In this document: piece by piece, positions 59,744 to 64,000 of the stretch
Numbering within the stretch: the first letter of the stretch is position 1
Layout: each line of letters opens with the position of its first letter
NCBI RefSeq assembly: GCF_002994745.2
Contig: NC_037089.1
Coordinates: 14,464,141 to 14,528,140 of the forward strand
Length of the DNA: 64,000 bases
Direction of reading: 5' to 3'
Source of the DNA: Rosa chinensis
Lineage: Eukaryota; Streptophyta; Magnoliopsida; Rosales; Rosaceae
Program-made: the position numbers and the translations under genes
Notes under the pieces: model-generated
What the model was told of the DNA's origin: nothing
The model's database searches: none
What the model saw: only the letters and a program-made list of their open reading frames with translations

Positions 59744-60313
59744 CTGTAGAAAATCCACAATGGAGAACACATTCTGTTTAAGTTGATTGAAAGGAGGTAT
59801 AACCAAAGCAAAACCAGTAAGAATAGCGTTAAGAAATGCTTGAAAGTGATCAACAAAGCTTATTGCTGTCTTGAACAACAAAACCTCCTCTCCATTCAGT
59901 GGATACAATTCTTGCATCCACAGAAACCGATTCCAAAGACCTTGTTCAGTGCCACAAACACCTTTCGGCTTCCCCGTCGAGCCCGAACTGTACATTACAT
60001 AACAGAACAGCCTCTCATCCTCTTTCTCACTCTCACGCCTACACTCTCCTCCATCACTCACTGTCACAAACTCTCCACCTATGGAAAACCACAGAGAGTT
60101 TCTATTGCAACTTTGCTCGAGCCAATTGGAGTCCAATTTGTACCCAAACGGAGTCCTGCAGGTGATTATAAGGTCAACATTGGCCAAAACAATGATGGAG
60201 AATAGCCTCTGTTTTGGCCAAGAAGGGTCCAGAGGCAGAAACGCCTCACCGCACCTCAAAACCGAGAGCATGGAGACTAAGTATTCCATCAACGGCGGCA
60301 TATATAAGCCGAA
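59744..60313 (-). pseudogene. Captured exon of an acyl-activating enzyme, AAE19 type
   Basis: About 190 residues stay open. They run from IFGLYMPPLMEYLVSMLSVL and GEAFLPLDPSWPKQR through the AMP-binding signature YSSGSTGKPKG with GTEQGLWNRFLWMQELYPL to LKQNVFSIVDFLQ, where a donor (CAG|GTACAT) closes the exon at 59744. The order and wording match Arabidopsis At5g35930 (AAE19), an AMP-forming synthetase-like protein. No acceptor AG precedes the exon; its 5' border (TTGCATTG|AATTTTC) looks truncated. The following exons are missing, so no enzyme can be made. That the frame remains open suggests a fairly recent capture. Confidence 0.85.
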
Positions 60314-60515
60314 AATTCAATGCAATGCAGAGGCATAGGTAGATCATTACATCATTTGAATCACTCAGTCAAGCAAAACAGATGAAACTCTCGCAGACTA
60401 AAGCATATCTTCATCAAATCCAATGCACCTATCCCAAATTAACCAATAGATCTGTAACTCATAATCATTTGATACATAAAATCAGAAAATGTGTATAGTA
60501 AAAATCAAAACAGAC

Positions 60516-60778
60516 CTGAAATTTATCGATTCGGAAATTGTAGATAGAGGCGAGAAAGCCATCGTCAATCATTTCCTCGCCGAACTGCTTCACATCTTCG
60601 CAGAGCTTCTCCACTCTCTGCCACCTGAATTCCTCATCCCGAATCGCCGACTCTGCATCAGCCACAGACGACTCCATTTCAATTTCATCGTCGCTTTATT
60701 CGAGCCCGTCGAACATCTCGCTGGAGCCAGTCGAGCATCTCGTCGGAAATGTCATTGTATTCATCAGCCGCCACGTCT
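60516..60778 (-). pseudogene. Captured exon of a DExH15/ISE2-type RNA helicase
   Basis: The frame contains EDVAADEYNDISDEM, then after a 22-bp partial duplication and a stop resumes SDDEIEMESSVADAESAIRD and EEFRWQRVEKLCEDVKQFG, with ASIYNFRIDKFQ just before a donor (CAG|GTCTGT). This is the segment just before the helicase core in chloroplast DExH15 (ISE2), where FRIDKFQ precedes the ATP-binding motifs. None of the helicase motifs themselves is present. The donor is intact while the upstream side is scrambled. Confidence 0.8.
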
Positions 60779-61055
60779 TCAAGATAGGTTTTGGGATTTC
60801 TGATCAAACATAGAGAAAAATTGAGTTCTGGGATTTTGAATATAAAGTTATAGACGTGTTTTAGGCTTGAAGGGCAGAATAGGAATCAGAAAAATTAAAA
60901 ACTGGCTTTTTTTAACATCACCTCATTATTCATAAGGATTAAATTAATATTATTAACATTTTATTATGGACCTTTTTATCAAGTGGGAAACTAGGTGACA
61001 TTTTTATCATTTCACTCTCTAATGTGACATTTTCCATCATTTCCCTAATTATAAA

Positions 61056-61986
61056 TCAGACTCAATATTTTCGTTTAAAATATATTAAGGGTGGGAGTTA
61101 TTTCCATCCTGCTAAACACCTCGTTCACCCTATAGCCAATTTTTTTTTTCAAATCTCAAAATTGTCCTTTATTACAATTATTAACAGAAAAACAATGAAA
61201 ATATCAATAAATAAAACTTTACCCAACAGACATCCCAATTATCATCTTAGTTTTCTATACAAAAAATAAAAATAAAAAATAAATTATCAACTCAGCTTCT
61301 TTATCGCTAGCCTACCAAATAATTAGTTAGACTAAATTTTCAGGCTATTGTAATAAGTGAAACGAATTTTTGGTTAGTATTATTTTGTTCTACTTCATGC
61401 ATGTGACTTGTGTTTGATTCTAGTCACAATATCTAATGAAGGGAGAAGATAATAGAGAGGAAAAAAAAGAGTAAAAAGAAAGTAGAAGGCATGAGGTTGC
61501 AGCACGATGATATGCTTATTTTCTTTTTCTTTTTCAGATTCGCATTTTCAATGGTGATATCCTTTTTTCTCTTTTCTAAATTGAGGGTGAAATTGAAAGT
61601 TTTATGTTTAAAATTTAATTATCGGGTGAACAAAGCATTTGGTAAACTGGTAAAGTGGAAATAGCCTCACTCTATATTAAACTTTGTCTTTTTTGTTAAG
61701 ATTTCAACCAAAAAAGAAGGAAAAACGTAAATTGTAAATAGAGCTCAATTTCAAAGAAAAAGCTTTTTAGCGGTGCTCTTGTTTGTAATCTAGCTTTATG
61801 TTTCTTATCCAAAAAAAAATATTTATTCTAAAATTATTGACTCCGAGTCTCCGACCTCCTTGTTGCCTTAGGGTTATTGGGTTAAGGGTCATTGTCCTAC
61901 TACAAAAGGGGTTCTCGATCTGTTTTCTTCTTTTCTTTTTTTTTTCTTTTTTTTTGTGTGGCGGTGGAGATCTCTATATATGAGGG
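61056..61986. other. Intergenic DNA and 5' flank of the F-box gene
   Basis: AT-rich. A poly-T/CT stretch (61918-61956) and TCTATATATGAGG just before 61987 may mark the promoter. No other gene seen. Confidence 0.5.
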
Positions 61987-63797
61987 ATGCCTGCCTCTCT
62001 CTTCTCTTCTATTGTATATAAGTGCTTTTTTAACATCAGAATTGATTTGGGTATGGGGAATTTATGTGAAAATTTGTGGATTGAGATATTGGGTAGGTTA
62101 ACCTCGGAGAAGGACTTGGTGCCATGCATGAGTGTGTCCAAGTTATGGCACCGAATCACATCGGATCTCTGGGTGGGAAAATTTTGGGCGCAGTCCCCTC
62201 CTTTGGGTCTTTTCTTGCGCACCGCCGCCAACACCACCGTGGGCAATCTAAAATATCATTGCATGAATTATATCTCTTTATATAATTATCATGACATAGA
62301 AGATAACCTGGAAAGCACCCGCGTTTTCGTTTTCGGACAACCATATTATGACATAGAAGATTATAGGGACCAAAAGATGATTTTGCAGACTTTTGGTAGA
62401 GAATGGCATTATCCGGGTTATTATGATGATGACGAGGATGATGGTGTTCTTGATGATGATTATAAACCCGCTGATCGTGATCAGTACCTAAACGGTTGTA
62501 ATGGGTTACTTTTGTTATTGAAATCAGCAACTCATCAATTTTATGTTTGCAATCCCATCACAAGACAACAAGTCGCCATACCTAAAGCCCGTGTGCACAA
62601 AAACCATGATGATCAGCATTTTTGTGCTGCCTTGGCTTTTGACCCTTCTGAATCTCCTCATCACTACAGAATTGTGAGAATTGATTTTTCTCCGGAACCG
62701 GCTTCATCAGCCTCAGACTCCTCATCCTTGATAGACATATTTTCGTCCGAATATGGACAATGGATTCGACATAGGTTGCAGCTTGATTCAAGTCTCACTG
62801 ACGGGTTGAAAGAGTGCAAGTTGTGCAGGCAATTTTTTTATTTGCGGGGAAAGTTATACAGTATAACCATGTCGTGGAACCTCCTATGCATTGACCTCAA
62901 GACTGTTGAAGCTTCCGCCCTTGAACTTCCTATCCCGGTGGCGGATAGAACCGGAGCCATGGGATGTCTTGGGGTGTCAAGGGACCTTCTTTGCTATATG
63001 AAGCGTATGCCTGATAAATCAAGTCGGTTTCACAATCTGGTAGTTTGGTCTTATGAAAAAGGTGAGTGGATTCCCCGATATAGTGTAAGTTGTCATTTGT
63101 TGGGAGAAGGAATATTGGATGATCTAGGCTATGACTACTATGACACCATGGAACCCTATGCAATAAGCCCAAGTTCGGATCTCTTGTTCTTTGGCACTCC
63201 AACCTTGATTTACTGTATCCACCTTAAAAGCGAAAATATGAAATTCGTTGGTGAAACGAGCTGTAAAATAGATACACCTGCTTGTTTCTTGACATTACGT
63301 GCTTGCTTCGTACCTTTCCACACTCAATTGCGTAAGGGGAACCACGTCTCCATTTCATTGTAAGTACACTATTTCCTTCTCTGTTAGTTAAGATTGTTAT
63401 GTATATAGGAAAGCTGGTTTAGATCGAGTTGTGTTTATTTTTATTTCGTGTATTTTTCTCATATGTTACTGAGCAATCACTCTCGACTTCTTTTGTCATG
63501 TTTTTCCTATTAAACAGAGAAATGGAAGCAATGAGTTCTGAGGGAACAAACATTTTGAGTGTAGAAGAACCAAATGGCAAACAAGAAGATGCTGAATCAG
63601 TGAAGGTAATAGATGTGAAGTTATATGATAGTATGAAAAAAGATCCATCGCCGTCATTGGTTTATCCCAGTGAAATCATGGAAATGCATCTAGAGCTTGA
63701 GCAAATCCATGACGACACCTCTAGTGATGATGAACATGTCGTAGATCAGCTTGAAGGTCTTGTAGGGAGTATGAGGAAGAGGAGGAAAATCCAGTAG
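61987..63797 (+). CDS. F-box protein with F-box-associated domain
   Basis: Two exons, 61987-63359 and 63518-63797, joined GT-AG (TCATT|GTAAGT, AACAG|AGAAAT) in frame; 550 residues from the first ATG or 528 from ATG 62053. The F-box lies at about residues 24-66 (NLWIEILGRLTSEKDLVPCM, SVSKLWHRITSDLW). The second ATG sits directly before it and is the more usual start. An acidic run (DDDEDDGVLDDD) lies near residue 150, followed by F-box-associated-type phrases (YLNGCNGLLLL, YVCNPITRQ). Exon 2 adds about 93 acidic residues ending in MRKRRKIQ, a possible nuclear signal. F-box proteins recruit substrates to SCF ubiquitin ligases; the substrate is unknown. Confidence 0.9.
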
Positions 63798-64000
63798 GTG
63801 ACCTTTGCTTTGCAAATTTGCGAGTTGTCTTATTTCCTTGCTGTTTGGATTTGTTTTCTTTTGTTTCTAATCTCCATTAGGATTTCTTGCTATTGAAATT
63901 GAGTTTAGGGTTTAAGTATTAACGTTTTCTTGTCTTAACTATTCTAGTTAGTTCTAGAATAGTTAAGAAGCAATTAATTTGGTTCTAGTTAGTTCTTGTC

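Larger units (their letters stand above)
55261..61046. mobile_element. 5.8-kb Pack-MULE carrying fragments of at least three host genes
   Basis: AATTATAAA flanks the element exactly (55252-55260 and 61047-61055), a 9-bp duplication as for Mutator. The left end GGGACAATGATAAAAGAGGTC pairs with the inverted right end (GGGAAATGATGGAAAATGTC on the minus strand). The resemblance continues loosely for about 100 bp to GTCACCTCTTAAC/GAGGTGATGTTA. Within it, on the minus strand from the right end inward, lie exons resembling ISE2/DExH15, AAE19 and V-ATPase subunit E. A fold-back element with a minisatellite lies near the left. No transposase was seen. Confidence 0.83.

Noticed and set aside
59687..60301. 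Functional AMP-forming synthetase gene
   Set aside because: Only one exon of a much longer enzyme is present, its 5' border lacks a splice acceptor, and it lies inside a Mutator-like element with other gene fragments.

Overview
The window is plant nuclear DNA from a eudicot. It is AT-rich, its genes are broken by short GT-AG introns, and much of it is stacked transposable elements. The gene families suggest a rosid, possibly Rosaceae, but the sequence does not prove this. All homology calls come from recognising protein motifs by eye; no search was run.

Host genes, left to right. A 12-exon PQ-loop membrane transporter (minus, 6283-10024). A two-exon calmodulin-like protein of the CML41 type (plus, 23641-24349). 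A four-exon COR413-type cold-regulated membrane protein with two G-boxes upstream (plus, 42607-43949). An intronless LysM receptor-like pseudokinase of the LYK4/LYK5 type (plus, 44758-46734). A PPR gene with a frameshift (minus, 49558-51158). A two-exon F-box gene (plus, 61987-63797). The genes are unrelated neighbours, as is usual in plants; LYK, CML41 and COR413 all belong to stress or immunity families, but nothing links them as a unit.

Mobile DNA fills most of the rest. The left edge holds the 5' LTR and gag start of a minus-strand Gypsy element. At 2.6-5.1 kb a fold-back element is split by a solo LTR with a clean AGAAT duplication. At 12.4-20.4 kb lie a Mutator-type MITE, an inverted repeat pair (one copy carrying a SINE), a long palindrome, a TRIM-like element and a CACTA end. 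hAT-type elements with 8-bp duplications sit at 21.5 and 25.2 kb. A complete but decayed Copia element (26201-31552) has 214-bp LTRs and a CTATC duplication. Four non-LTR insertions with target-site duplications lie at 10.6, 36.1, 40.7 and 47.7 kb.

The most unusual part is gene-fragment capture. A Mutator-like element at 31799-35013 carries a piece of a QUA3/PMT13-type methyltransferase gene and is itself invaded by a second Mutator-like element (33222-34871, 9-bp duplication TAAAATTAA) with its own GC-rich coding fragment. A 5.8-kb Pack-MULE at 55261-61046 (9-bp duplication AATTATAAA) carries exons resembling three unrelated genes, all in one orientation: the ISE2/DExH15 RNA helicase, acyl-activating enzyme AAE19, and V-ATPase subunit E. 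It also contains a fold-back element whose loop is a minisatellite with unit lengths of 66 + n x 24 bp. Just left of it, a pyruvate decarboxylase N-terminal fragment lies between two GA microsatellites, next to about 1.3 kb peppered with the word AAAGCTACT.
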